64,000 nt of DNA from Alteraurantiacibacter buctensis (GTDB lineage: Bacteria > Pseudomonadota > Alphaproteobacteria > Sphingomonadales > Sphingomonadaceae), in assembly GCF_009827655.1 (NCBI RefSeq), contig NZ_WTYV01000001.1, forward strand, positions 496,001 through 560,000, in the 5' to 3' direction. The notes under the pieces were generated by a model. That model was not told the origin of the DNA. It made no database searches and saw only the letters and a program-made list of their open reading frames with translations. The position numbers were made by a program, and so were the translations under genes. This document shows positions 26,584-34,949 of the stretch, piece by piece (positions within the stretch are counted from its first letter, which is position 1; each line of letters opens with the position of its first letter).

Positions 26584-26760
26584 TTGAAAGTCGAGAACCC
26601 GTCGCGTCAACGCGCCGAGCCCTTCGGGTCGCAGGGAAGCCACTATCAGAACGGTTTCGGGCGAAATTGTATGGAAGCGACAGGAACCCGCGCCAAATCG
26701 TGAAATAGGGTGTCAGGTTTGTCGCAGATTGTAATGCGTGGCCGATTGGACACAGCGCGC
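26584..26760 (-). ncRNA. candidate small RNA upstream of the leftward terminator
   Basis: The terminator at 26550-26583 implies a leftward transcript starting between here and the pyrD start. The stretch shows further pairing potential: CGCG-TTGA-CGCG (around 26603-26614) enclosed by GACCCG/CGGGTTC arms. TACAAT near 26726-26731 (minus strand) could be a -10, though no good -35 is seen. I do not recognise a known RNA family; it is not SRP RNA, tmRNA or RNase P. Ends are approximate. Confidence 0.35.
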
Positions 26761-26781
26761 GGGCTTTGCCATAGGCCGCCC

Positions 26782-27810
26782 ATGCTGTTCCGCCTGCTCC
26801 GCCCGGCAATCTTCGCCCTCGACCCCGAACGCGCCCACGGCATCAGCCTGGCCGCGCTGAAACTGCTGCCCGAAGGCGCACCCGCTGCCCCGGACGGGCC
26901 TTTGGCGTCGCAGGTGGCCGGCATCGCCTTCGCCAACCCGGTGGGCATGGCCGCCGGGTATGACAAGGATGCCGAGGTACCCGATGCCCTGCTGGGGCTG
27001 GGCTTCGGCTTTGCCGAGGTCGGCTCGATCACTCCGCGTCCGCAGACTGGCAATCCCAAGCCCCGCCTGTTCCGGCTGGCCGAGGACGAGGCGGTGATCA
27101 ACCGCATGGGCTTCAACAACGGCGGCATGGCGGCGGCGCGTGACCGGCTGGCCACCCGCAAGCGCCAGGGCGTGCTGGGCATCAACGTGGGTGCCAACAA
27201 GGACGCGGCGGACCGCGTGGCCGACTATATCACCGGCATCCGCACCTTCGCCCCGCTGGCCGACTACCTCACCGTCAACATCTCCAGCCCCAATACCCCC
27301 GGCTTGCGCGACCTGCAGGGAGACCGGGAACTGGCCAACCTGCTGGGCGCGATTGCGGCCGAGCGGCAGGCGGGCGATCCCCCGGTGTTCCTGAAGGTCG
27401 CTCCCGACCTGGACCCGGACGCACCGGGGCGGATCGTGGAGGCGGTGGTCAAGCACGGGCTGGCCGGGATCATCGTGTCCAACACCACGATCAGCCGCCC
27501 CCCGCTGCACAGCCCCCATGCGGGCGAGGCAGGCGGCCTGTCCGGCGCGCCCTTGCGTGACCTGGCCCTGCAACGGTTGCGCGATTTCAGGGCCGTGGCA
27601 GGCGACGCCGTGCCACTGATCGGCGTGGGCGGCATTGCCACGGCGCAGGATGCCTGGGCCCGCATCCGCGCGGGTGCCAGCCTGATCCAGCTCTATTCCG
27701 CGATGGTCTATCGCGGGCCGGGCATCGCGCGGCAGATCACCGCAGGACTGGAACGCCTGATGAGTCAATACGGCTTCGATAGCATTGCCGCAGCGGTCGG
27801 AACGGAATAG
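26782..27810 (+). CDS. pyrD: dihydroorotate dehydrogenase (quinone)
   Basis: Class 2, membrane-associated FMN enzyme of pyrimidine synthesis; oxidises dihydroorotate to orotate using quinone. 342 aa. Family signatures: 'NPVGMAAGYDKDAEVP' (about 53-68), 'EVGSITPRPQTGNPKPRLFR', 'NRMGFNNGG', 'TVNISSPNTPGLRDLQ' and 'IGVGGI'. The class 2 catalytic Ser is in 'NISSPN'. ATG 26782 is chosen; in-frame codons from 26710 lie in the non-coding region. GGT follows 10 bp after its stop. Confidence 0.96.
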   Translation: MLFRLLRPAIFALDPERAHGISLAALKLLPEGAPAAPDGPLASQVAGIAFANPVGMAAGYDKDAEVPDALLGLGFGFAEVGSITPRPQTGNPKPRLFRLAEDEAVINRMGFNNGGMAAARDRLATRKRQGVLGINVGANKDAADRVADYITGIRTFAPLADYLTVNISSPNTPGLRDLQGDRELANLLGAIAAERQAGDPPVFLKVAPDLDPDAPGRIVEAVVKHGLAGIIVSNTTISRPPLHSPHAGEAGGLSGAPLRDLALQRLRDFRAVAGDAVPLIGVGGIATAQDAWARIRAGASLIQLYSAMVYRGPGIARQITAGLERLMSQYGFDSIAAAVGTE

Positions 27811-27820
27811 CACTTCGCGG

Positions 27821-29629
27821 ATGCACAAAATGCGCCGCTTCTTCCTGTCGCTTGCGCCGCTGGCGTTGGCGGCCTGCGCCACCGTTCCCGCTACCGTTGC
27901 CGAAGCACCCGCGCCCAGTGCGCCCGCCGCCATCCCCGGCGGGGCGGCAGCGGCCAACGATCCGCGCGTGGGGCCGATCGGCGAGGCAATCATGGCGCGC
28001 GGCGGCAGCGCCACCGATGCCGCGCTGGCGATGATGCTGGCCCTGGCCGTGCTGGAGCCGCAGAGCAGCGGCATCGGCGGCGGCGGACTGCTGGTGATCG
28101 GCAGCCCCGATGGCAGCGTGGACAGCTTCGACGGGCGCGAGGTGGCTCCTGCAGCCGCCACCACTGGCTGGTTCCTGGAAGCCGACGGCAGCACGCCCCG
28201 CAACCGCATGGCGGCCACGCTCAGCGGCCTCAGCGTGGGCGTGCCCGGCGCGGTCGCGCTGGTGGCAGAGGCACACCGCCAGCATGGCCGCCTGCCCTGG
28301 GCGGACCTGTTCGCCCCTGCCATTGCCCTGGCGCGTGACGGGTTTGCCGTGACCCCGCGGCTCAGCGCCTCGCTGGCCACGTTTGCCAGTCGCGGCGGGC
28401 GCGATGCCGACGGGCGGGCGATGTTCTACAAGGCCGATGGCAGCGCCCCGCTGCCGGGCGAGGTGATCCGCCTGCCCGCGCTGGCCGAGTCGCTGCAAAT
28501 GATCGCCGCGCAGGGGCCGGACAGCTTCTATCACGGGGCCTTTGCCGAAGGGCTGGCCGCCGAAGTGGCCGCCGATACGCCAATCCCCGGCATGACCGCA
28601 GCGGACCTTGCCGCCTATCGCGTGGCCGAACGCGATGCGCCGTGCGTGCTCTATCGCCTGTACAAGGTGTGCACGATGGGCCCGCCCAGTTCCGGCGGGG
28701 TGGCGCTGCTGGCGATGCTGAAGCAGCTGGAACGGTTCGACCTGGCTGCGCTGGGGCCGCGCAATCCCGTCACCTGGCACCTGTTCATCGAATCGCAGCG
28801 CCTGGCCTATGCCGACCGCGAGTTCTACGTGGGCGATCCGGACCATGTGCCGGTGCCGCTGGCGGGCCTGCTGGATGGCGGATACCTGGCCAGCCGCGCG
28901 GCGCTGATCGATCCCGCCACCACCCTTGCCGATGTCGCCCCCGGCCAGCCGCAGGATGTGGCCGTGGCGCTGGGCGCAGGGCAGGCGTGGCCCGAACAGG
29001 GCACCACCCATTTCGTGGCCGTGGGCGGCGATGGCGAGATGGCCAGCCTGACCGCCACGGTGGAAGGGGCCTTCGGCTCGGGCCTGGTCTATGGCGGGTT
29101 CTACCTCAACAACGAGCTGACCGATTTCGCCTTTGCCCCGCTGGCCAACGACGGGCGGATCGTGGCCAATGCCGTGGCCGGCGGCAAGCGGCCCGCCAGT
29201 TCGATGACGCCCACCGTGGTCTATGACCCCGATGGCCGCCCGTTGTTTGCCGTGGGCGCGGCGGGCGGGGCGCTGATTCCGCCGCAGACCGCGCGGGCGA
29301 TCATCGCGGTGGTCGACTTCGGCCTGCCGCTGGAAGACGCGCTGGGCCTGCCCTTCGTGATGGCCGTGGGCGGCGGCACCGTGCTGGTCGAGAAGGGCAC
29401 CTGGATGGAAGGCCTGACGGCGGACCTGCAGCGGCTGGGCCACGCCCGCGTGCAGCCGTTCGACCAGTTGCTGCGCACCACCGGCGCGCTGCGGCAGGCC
29501 GATGGCACCTGGCGCGCCGCAATGGACCCGCGCCTGGCCGAGCTGGTGCGGATTCCCCCTGCCCCCGCCAGCGGCCCCGCCGGGGAAGGCCAGTCCGAAG
29601 GCCTCGGCCCCGATACCGCCCATCGCTGA
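27821..29629 (+). CDS. gamma-glutamyltransferase, predicted lipoprotein
   Basis: Ntn-hydrolase of 602 aa that self-cleaves and transfers or hydrolyses gamma-glutamyl groups (for example from glutathione). The nucleophile is the first Thr of 'GTTHFVAVGGDG' (residue 395). 'SSGIGGGGLLVI' and 'PPSSGGVALL' are family blocks, and 'GAAGGALIPP' is the oxyanion/substrate loop. The N-terminus has 'LALAAC' (Cys19), so unlike soluble periplasmic GGTs it seems lipid-anchored. ATG 27821 chosen; ATG 27830 is possible. Confidence 0.9.
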   Translation: MHKMRRFFLSLAPLALAACATVPATVAEAPAPSAPAAIPGGAAAANDPRVGPIGEAIMARGGSATDAALAMMLALAVLEPQSSGIGGGGLLVIGSPDGSVDSFDGREVAPAAATTGWFLEADGSTPRNRMAATLSGLSVGVPGAVALVAEAHRQHGRLPWADLFAPAIALARDGFAVTPRLSASLATFASRGGRDADGRAMFYKADGSAPLPGEVIRLPALAESLQMIAAQGPDSFYHGAFAEGLAAEVAADTPIPGMTAADLAAYRVAERDAPCVLYRLYKVCTMGPPSSGGVALLAMLKQLERFDLAALGPRNPVTWHLFIESQRLAYADREFYVGDPDHVPVPLAGLLDGGYLASRAALIDPATTLADVAPGQPQDVAVALGAGQAWPEQGTTHFVAVGGDGEMASLTATVEGAFGSGLVYGGFYLNNELTDFAFAPLANDGRIVANAVAGGKRPASSMTPTVVYDPDGRPLFAVGAAGGALIPPQTARAIIAVVDFGLPLEDALGLPFVMAVGGGTVLVEKGTWMEGLTADLQRLGHARVQPFDQLLRTTGALRQADGTWRAAMDPRLAELVRIPPAPASGPAGEGQSEGLGPDTAHR

Positions 29630-29729
29630 GCCAATTGCCGACCTTGCGGGGAAACCTGCCAGTGCCTAATCAGTTACCCGGGTTACCGGACGGCGTATAA
29701 CCGCTGCCGGCGAAGGGAGGGCGCGAGCC

Positions 29730-31526
29730 TTGCAACTGGAAGACATTGCCCGGGCACAGAGCCTGGTGGGCCTGTTCCTGGCACGCGCCGACGAGCAGGG
29801 TGAAAAGCCATTCCTGACCGCCAAGGTCAACGGCCGGTGGGACGCGATTTCCTATGCCGAGGCCGCGCGGCAGGTGTGCCTGATGGCCGAGCGGCTGGTG
29901 GCGCTGGGCCTGAACCCGGGGGACCGGGTGATCATCGTTGCGGAAAACCGGCCGGAATGGGCGATTGCGGACCTGGCGATCATGGCCGCCGGGTGCATCA
30001 CCACCCCGGCATACACCACCAATACCGAGGGCGATCACTGCCACATCCTGGACAACAGCGGGGCGCGCGCCGTGGTCGTCTCGACCGAGAAGCTGGCCCG
30101 CCCGCTGGTCTCGGCCATGCTGCGCAGCGGCCAGGCCGAGCACCTGGTGGCGATCGAGCCGATGGCGAATGCACAGAGCGGCAGCTTCGCCGTGCACCAG
30201 TGGCCCGATATGCTGAAGGGCGATGCAGATGCGGCGCGCGCGGCGGTGGAGGCGCGACTGGCGGGCGTGACCCGGCGGGACATGGCCTGCATCATCTACA
30301 CCAGCGGCACCAGCGGCAGCCCCCGCGGCGTGATGCTGCCGCACGGCGCGATTCTGGCCAATATCGAAGGCGCGGGCGAGATCCTGAGCCAGGATTTCAG
30401 CTGGGGGGAGGAGCGGTTCCTCTCGTTCCTGCCGCTCAGCCACGCGCTGGAGCACACCGCCGGCCTGTACCTGCCGATCGGGCTGGGCGCGGACATCTGG
30501 TTTGCCGAGGGGCTCGACAAGCTGTCCAGCAACCTCGAGGAAGCGCGCCCGACCTTCATGATCGTGGTCCCGCGCCTGTTCGAGATCCTGCGCGACAAGC
30601 TGATCAAGGCGGTGGAGAAGCAGGGCAGCGCCGCGCAGTTCCTGCTGGCCCGCGCCATCAGGCTGGGCGAGCGGCAGATCGCCCGCAAGTGGTCCCCTGC
30701 CGATACCCTCACCGGCCTGCTGCTTGACCTGACGCTGCGCCCCAAGGTGCGCGCGCGGTTCGGCGGGCGGATCAAGGCGCTGGTATCAGGCGGCGCGCCC
30801 TTGAACCCCGAGGTGGGCGGCTTCTTCCAGGCGATGGGGCTGGTGATGCTGCAGGGCTATGGCCAGACAGAGAGCGCGCCCGTCGCCTCGTGCAACCGGC
30901 CTTCCGCCGGCATCCGCCTCAATACCGTGGGCCCGCCGCTGAAGGGTGTGGAGGTGAAGATCGCGGACGACGGCGAAATCCTGCTGCAGGGCGAACTCGT
31001 CATGCAGGGTTACTGGCGCAATCCGGAAGCGACCGCCGCCGCGCTGGCCGATGGCTGGCTGCATACCGGCGACATCGGCCATATCGACGAGGGCGGCCGC
31101 ATCGTCATCACCGACCGCAAGAAGGACATCATCGTCAACGACAAGGGCGACAACATCGCCCCGCAAAAGCTGGAAGGGATGCTGACCCTGCAGCCCGAAG
31201 TGGCCCAGGCCATGGTCAGCGGCGACAAGCGGCCCTTCATGGTGGCCCTGCTGGTGCCCGATCCGGAATGGGTGAAGCAGTGGGCAAAGGATAACGGCGC
31301 AGCGGCCGACCTGGCCACCCTGAAGGGCAATCCGGACTTCCTGAAAGCGCTCAAGGCCGCCGTCGACCGCACCAATGCCGACCTTTCGGTGATCGAGAAG
31401 ATCCGCAAGTTCGATCTGGCCGATGGCCCGTTCACCGTGGACAACGGGCAGATGACCCCGACGATGAAGATCCGCCGCAATCCGATCCGCGCGGTCTACC
31501 AGCCGCGGCTTGATGCGCTGTACTGA
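29730..31526 (+). CDS. AMP-dependent long-chain acyl-CoA synthetase
   Basis: Adenylate-forming enzyme of 598 aa that activates fatty acids to acyl-CoA through acyl-AMP. Motifs: 'IIYTSGTSGSPRGVMLPHGA' (P-loop-like A3, about 190-209), 'GYGQTESAP' (A5), 'LHTGDIGHIDEGGRIVITDR' (A7) followed by 'KKDIIV' (A8). Resembles FadD15-type ligases (FAA1-like, with the 'FLPLSHALE' block). The start is probably TTG 29730: AAGGGAGG at 29713-29720 lies 9 nt before it and the next in-frame Met is about 50 residues inside the domain. Its exact chain-length preference is unknown. Confidence 0.9.
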   Translation: MQLEDIARAQSLVGLFLARADEQGEKPFLTAKVNGRWDAISYAEAARQVCLMAERLVALGLNPGDRVIIVAENRPEWAIADLAIMAAGCITTPAYTTNTEGDHCHILDNSGARAVVVSTEKLARPLVSAMLRSGQAEHLVAIEPMANAQSGSFAVHQWPDMLKGDADAARAAVEARLAGVTRRDMACIIYTSGTSGSPRGVMLPHGAILANIEGAGEILSQDFSWGEERFLSFLPLSHALEHTAGLYLPIGLGADIWFAEGLDKLSSNLEEARPTFMIVVPRLFEILRDKLIKAVEKQGSAAQFLLARAIRLGERQIARKWSPADTLTGLLLDLTLRPKVRARFGGRIKALVSGGAPLNPEVGGFFQAMGLVMLQGYGQTESAPVASCNRPSAGIRLNTVGPPLKGVEVKIADDGEILLQGELVMQGYWRNPEATAAALADGWLHTGDIGHIDEGGRIVITDRKKDIIVNDKGDNIAPQKLEGMLTLQPEVAQAMVSGDKRPFMVALLVPDPEWVKQWAKDNGAAADLATLKGNPDFLKALKAAVDRTNADLSVIEKIRKFDLADGPFTVDNGQMTPTMKIRRNPIRAVYQPRLDALY

Positions 31527-31535
31527 TCACTGCCC

Positions 31536-32645
31536 TCAGGGGAAGATCGTCAGGAACAGGTAGCTGGCGAAGATCACCAGGTGGATCACCCCCTGGACGA
31601 AGGTAGTGCGGCCCTGGGCAAAGGTCAGCGTAGCCACCAGCAGGGTCAGGGCCAGCAACACGGTGGAGCGCATCGACAGGCCAAGCTCCAGTTCCAGCCC
31701 CATAGCCAGCGATGCCACCGCCACGGCGGGAATGGTCAGGCCGATCGACGCCAGGGCCGAACCGATCGCCAGGTTGATGCTGGTCTGCACTGCGTTCCGG
31801 CGCGCGGCGGCGAGGGCGGCAAAGCCTTCCGGGGCCAGCACCAGGGCGGCAATGATGATGCCCACCAGCGCCTGCGGGGCACCGATGGCGGCCACCCCGC
31901 TCTCGATCACGGGCGAGAGCTTCTTGGCCAGCAGCACGACCACCACGAGCGTGACCACCATCGACAATCCGGCTGCAAGCGCCTGGCTGCGGACAACGGG
32001 TGCGTGAGTGACGGCTTTCTTCACCGCCGGATCGACATGCAGGAAATCTTCGCGGTGGCGGATGGTCTGCGCGACCACGAAGGTGGCGTAGACCGCCAGC
32101 GACACCACCGCGACGAAGATCAGTTGCGCATCGGTGTAGAACGGCCCGCGCTCGCTGACGGTATAGTTGGGCAGGATCAGCGTCAGCACCGACAGCGTCG
32201 CCAGCATGGCCAGCCCCGCGCTGACGCCCGAGCGGGTGAAGTTCTGCTTGTGGTGCCGCCGGCCACCGGCCAGCAGGCACAGGCCCATGATGCCGTTGAC
32301 GGTGATCATGATCGCGGCGATCAGCGTGTCGCGCGCCAGCGCCTGCGCGCCGGCCCCTTCGCTGAGCATGATCGAGACGATCAGCGACACCTCGATCACC
32401 GTTACCGCCAGCGCCAGCACCAGCGTGCCGAAGGGCTCGCCCAGGTAATGCGCCAGCACCTCGGCATGATAGACAGCCGCCATGATGGCCGCGCCCAACA
32501 GCGCCAGCTTGATGGCGGAAAACAGCCCGCCGCTACCCAGGGTCAGGGCCACGAGGCCCAGCAGGGGCACGATTACCGTCCACGCGGGCAGGCCGAAGGG
32601 CCGGCGCAGCGGGTGGGCAAGCGGGGTGCTGGATCCTGGCATCAC
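31536..32645 (-). CDS. Ca2+(Na+,K+)/H+ antiporter, ChaA/CAX family
   Basis: Inner-membrane cation/proton exchanger, 369 aa with about 11 hydrophobic segments. The duplicated alpha repeats carry acidic motifs: 'GEPFGTLVLALAVTVIEVSL' (about 69-88) and 'LVLAPEGFAALAAARRNAVQ' (about 266-285), as in ChaA and CAX exchangers. It exports Ca2+, Na+ or K+ in exchange for protons; selectivity is not readable. Convergent with the acyl-CoA ligase (9-bp gap). Confidence 0.9.
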   Translation of the reverse strand: MMPGSSTPLAHPLRRPFGLPAWTVIVPLLGLVALTLGSGGLFSAIKLALLGAAIMAAVYHAEVLAHYLGEPFGTLVLALAVTVIEVSLIVSIMLSEGAGAQALARDTLIAAIMITVNGIMGLCLLAGGRRHHKQNFTRSGVSAGLAMLATLSVLTLILPNYTVSERGPFYTDAQLIFVAVVSLAVYATFVVAQTIRHREDFLHVDPAVKKAVTHAPVVRSQALAAGLSMVVTLVVVVLLAKKLSPVIESGVAAIGAPQALVGIIIAALVLAPEGFAALAAARRNAVQTSINLAIGSALASIGLTIPAVAVASLAMGLELELGLSMRSTVLLALTLLVATLTFAQGRTTFVQGVIHLVIFASYLFLTIFP

Positions 32646-32693
32646 CGCCTATATTGGCGGCAAAGGCCCCTATTGCAAACGCGGACCCGCCAG

Positions 32694-33221
32694 TCAGGCG
32701 GCTTCATCCTCGATCCTTTCGGGGAAGAAGGCGGGCTCGCGCCCGGACCAGCCGGGGGCGGTGGCGGCGGCTTCGCTAAGCGACTGCAGCAGCATCTTGC
32801 GGCGGCCCGGGCGCACCTGGGGAAGGGCGGCGGCGGCGCAGAACACGGCCGGCAGGAAAGGACGGGCAGCCGCACCCAGTAGCCGTTCGTAGAGGAAGCG
32901 GAAGGCCGAGAAGCTGGCAATCTGGTCCTGCACCAGGTCCTGCGCGGCAATCCGCACCAGCGGCCCCAGCCACGGGGCCAGGCCTTCGAAACCGACCACG
33001 GCCGGCAGGCTTTCCCGCAGGGCGCGCAATTCGCGATAGGCGATATACTGGGCGCGGATGGTGGCGCTGCTGCCGCATTCGCTGGCCCAGGCCTTGAAGG
33101 CATCGCCGCGCGCCATGTAAACATCCAGGCTTCGCGTGATGAAGGCCTGTTCGGCAGCCGTGAAGCCGGCGAACTCGCGCATTTCCGAGATGCTGAGCGA
33201 TGCGGTCTGCGAACGTGCCAT
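32694..33221 (-). CDS. conserved hypothetical protein
   Basis: 175 aa, cytoplasmic, mostly helical, no known domain recognised. The N-terminal segment 'SISEMREFAGFTAAEQAFITRSLDVY' and the Ala-rich middle suggest a small helical bundle. Of interest, its upstream region holds a CtrA-type half-site (TTAACCAT on the minus strand, 33270-33263) and a GANTC at 33251-33255, which may mean cell-cycle regulation. Confidence 0.65.
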   Translation of the reverse strand: MARSQTASLSISEMREFAGFTAAEQAFITRSLDVYMARGDAFKAWASECGSSATIRAQYIAYRELRALRESLPAVVGFEGLAPWLGPLVRIAAQDLVQDQIASFSAFRFLYERLLGAAARPFLPAVFCAAAALPQVRPGRRKMLLQSLSEAAATAPGWSGREPAFFPERIEDEAA

Positions 33222-33250
33222 GCGCGGCCTCCTGCCGGTTACGGACGCAG

Positions 33251-33270
33251 GATTCGCGCAACATGGTTAA
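33251..33270 (-). promoter_or_regulatory. possible CtrA half-site and GANTC upstream of hypothetical gene
   Basis: Minus strand reads TTAACCAT (33270-33263), the CtrA half-site consensus known from Caulobacter, and a GAATC (GANTC, CcrM methylation site) at 33255-33251. Both lie 30-50 bp before the start at 33221. Single half-sites also occur by chance. Confidence 0.3.
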
Positions 33271-33360
33271 GATTTGGTGTTGTGCCTTGCCTGATTGCCC
33301 TGGCCCGGTCGGCGGAGCCGCCCGCAGCGGGGCAGATTGCTGCCCGCATGGCGATGATCA

Positions 33361-33378
33361 CGCGCCCGGATGGGCGCG
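33361..33378 (-). terminator. hairpin just past the thiG stop
   Basis: Perfect 7-bp stem CGCGCCC/GGGCGCG with a 4-nt loop (ATCC on the transcribed strand), starting 5 bp after the thiG stop. No T-run follows, so it may be a 3'-end stabiliser or a Rho-dependent end rather than an intrinsic terminator. A weaker hairpin with the same loop follows tadA (7860-7873). Confidence 0.4.
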
Positions 33379-33383
33379 CGCAA

Positions 33384-34169
33384 TCAGATGAGTCCCGCCA
33401 GCGGACTCGACGGATCGGCATACTTGCGCGTCTTCATCCGGCCAGCGAGATAGGCCTCGCGTCCGGCAATCACCGCGTGGCGCATGGCGCGGGCCATGCG
33501 AACCGGGTCCTGTGCTTCGGCGATGGCGGTGTTCATCAGCACCCCGTCGCAGCCCAGCTCCATCGCCACGGCCGCCTCGCTGGCGGTGCCAACCCCGGCA
33601 TCGACCAGCACCGGCACCTTGGCCCCTTCCACGATCAGGCGGATGGTCACCTTGTTCTGGATGCCCAGGCCGCTGCCGATCGGCGCGCCCAGCGGCATCA
33701 CCGCCACGGCACCGGCTTCCTCAAGCTGCCGGGCGGCGATGGGATCGTCCACGCAGTAGACCATCGGCAGGAAGCCTTCCCTGGCCAGCACTTCGGTGGC
33801 CTTCAGCGTCTCGCGCATGTCGGGATAGAGGGTGCGGGCCTCGCCCAGCACTTCCAGCTTCACCAGGTCCCAGCCGCCCGCCTCGCGCGCCAGGCGCAAG
33901 GTGCGGATCGCATCCTCCGCCGTAAAGCAGCCGGCGGTGTTGGGCAGGTAGGTGATCTTCTTCGGATCGATATAGTCGGTCAGCACCGGCTGGGTGGGGT
34001 CCATCACGTTGACCCGGCGCACGGCCACGGTGACGATCTCGGCCCCGCTGGCTGCCACGGCGGCCGCGTTCTGGGCAAAGTCCTTGTACTTGCCCGTGCC
34101 CACGATCAGGCGGCTGGTGAAGTTGCGTCCGGCGACGGTCCAGGTATCGGTGCTGGCGGTATCAGTCAT
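33384..34169 (-). CDS. thiG: thiazole synthase
   Basis: Builds the thiazole ring of thiamine from DXP, dehydroglycine and ThiS-thiocarboxylate. 261 aa TIM barrel: '[12 protein letters not shown]' near the start, '[22 protein letters not shown]' region, 'VKLEVLGE' with the Schiff-base Lys, 'YCVDDPI', 'GAPIGSG' and '[20 protein letters not shown]'. ATG 34169 chosen; the frame is open upstream across the thiS end. It lies 43 bp downstream of thiS. Confidence 0.95.
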   Translation of the reverse strand: MTDTASTDTWTVAGRNFTSRLIVGTGKYKDFAQNAAAVAASGAEIVTVAVRRVNVMDPTQPVLTDYIDPKKITYLPNTAGCFTAEDAIRTLRLAREAGGWDLVKLEVLGEARTLYPDMRETLKATEVLAREGFLPMVYCVDDPIAARQLEEAGAVAVMPLGAPIGSGLGIQNKVTIRLIVEGAKVPVLVDAGVGTASEAAVAMELGCDGVLMNTAIAEAQDPVRMARAMRHAVIAGREAYLAGRMKTRKYADPSSPLAGLI

Positions 34170-34212
34170 GGCAGGGTCGGTATCGGCATGGGGGCCGCAG
34201 GACAAGGGCCAG

Positions 34213-34422
34213 TTACCCCCCGCCGACGAAGTGGACGATCTCCAGCACGTCACCGTCATTGAGCCGCACATCCTCCAGCGTGGAGCGTGGCGCGATCTCG
34301 CCGTTCAACTCCACCGCCACCTTGGCCACCTTCAGCCCCAGTTCGCGCACGAAATCGGCCACGGTGGCGGCACCGGTGCGGCGCGGTTCGCCGTTGACGG
34401 TAAGGTTCAGTTCCGCAGTCAT
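34213..34422 (-). CDS. thiS: sulfur carrier protein ThiS
   Basis: Ubiquitin-like sulfur carrier of thiamine synthesis, 69 aa, ending in Gly-Gly-Gly, where the thiocarboxylate forms. '[11 protein letters not shown]' and '[14 protein letters not shown]' are typical. Upstream of thiG on the same strand; thiF, thiO and thiE are not in the window. Confidence 0.93.
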   Translation of the reverse strand: MTAELNLTVNGEPRRTGAATVADFVRELGLKVAKVAVELNGEIAPRSTLEDVRLNDGDVLEIVHFVGGG

Positions 34423-34435
34423 GCCGCGGATGTAG

Positions 34436-34810
34436 CTATCGCGCGGGTTTGCGCAAGTTGAGGATGTGGCCCACGGCCACCAGGACCACGCCGATCACGG
34501 TCAGCACCGCCTCTTCCGTGCCGTGGCCCACGGCAACGGCACCGCCCATGAAAGTGAGGCCGGTCATCGCCACCACGAAGGGGGCCATGCGGCGGTGGCG
34601 CAGCGCGCCCATGCCGATGGCGACGGCGGCCACCAGCACGGCCAGCACCAGGCCCACGCGGTGGATGGCGGGATCGAGCAGCACGCCGGCACCCACCCCC
34701 AGGCCTGCCACCAGCACCAGGCCCAGCACGCAGTGGACCAGGCACAGGCACGACAGCAGCACGCCCAACCGGTCAAGCCGGTCACGAATCCTGCTGATCA
34801 TCGAAGCCAT
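34436..34810 (-). CDS. MerC domain membrane protein
   Basis: 124-aa inner-membrane protein with four hydrophobic helices. The first carries 'CLCLVHC' (about 21-27), the Cys pair typical of MerC-like proteins, which were first known for mercury uptake; chromosomal MerC-domain proteins in Alphaproteobacteria are often tied to zinc homeostasis. Three closely spaced ATGs (34819, 34810, 34801) make the start uncertain. A palindromic site resembling a Zur box lies directly upstream. Confidence 0.85.
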   Translation of the reverse strand: MASMISRIRDRLDRLGVLLSCLCLVHCVLGLVLVAGLGVGAGVLLDPAIHRVGLVLAVLVAAVAIGMGALRHRRMAPFVVAMTGLTFMGGAVAVGHGTEEAVLTVIGVVLVAVGHILNLRKPAR

Positions 34811-34821
34811 GTGGCGCATGT

Positions 34822-34838
34822 ATGTAACGCTATAACAT
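34822..34838 (-). promoter_or_regulatory. possible Zur operator before the MerC-domain gene
   Basis: Minus strand ATGTTATAGCGTTACAT: two outward-facing ATGT half-sites around an AT-rich centre, close in form to proteobacterial Zur boxes (TGTTATA-type). It sits 12 bp from the likely MerC start and within the divergent gap to ctaA. The match is imperfect and no zur gene is in the window. Confidence 0.4.
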
Positions 34839-34949
34839 TGCGCAAGCGGATTGTGCCGGATTCGACCTGACCAATCGCCCGCTTCGTCCCGCACCCCTGA
34901 TACAAAAGCCGTCTTGCGATTCGCGCCCCCCAGGCGCAGATGCCCGGCC

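Noticed and set aside
26490-26708. 72-codon plus-strand ORF with a Lys-rich start after the long inverted repeat
   Set aside because: It begins inside the hairpin loop, crosses the leftward terminator stem and has no ribosome-binding site. Its composition reflects the repeat and the poly-A tract.
26584-26760. 6S RNA, SRP RNA, tmRNA or RNase P as identity of the candidate small RNA
   Set aside because: None of the conserved signatures of SRP, tmRNA or RNase P are present, and 6S RNA normally neighbours other genes. It is left as unidentified.
27737-29623. 628-codon open frame on the minus strand
   Set aside because: It is a shadow of gamma-glutamyltransferase, with low-complexity composition and no recognisable domain.
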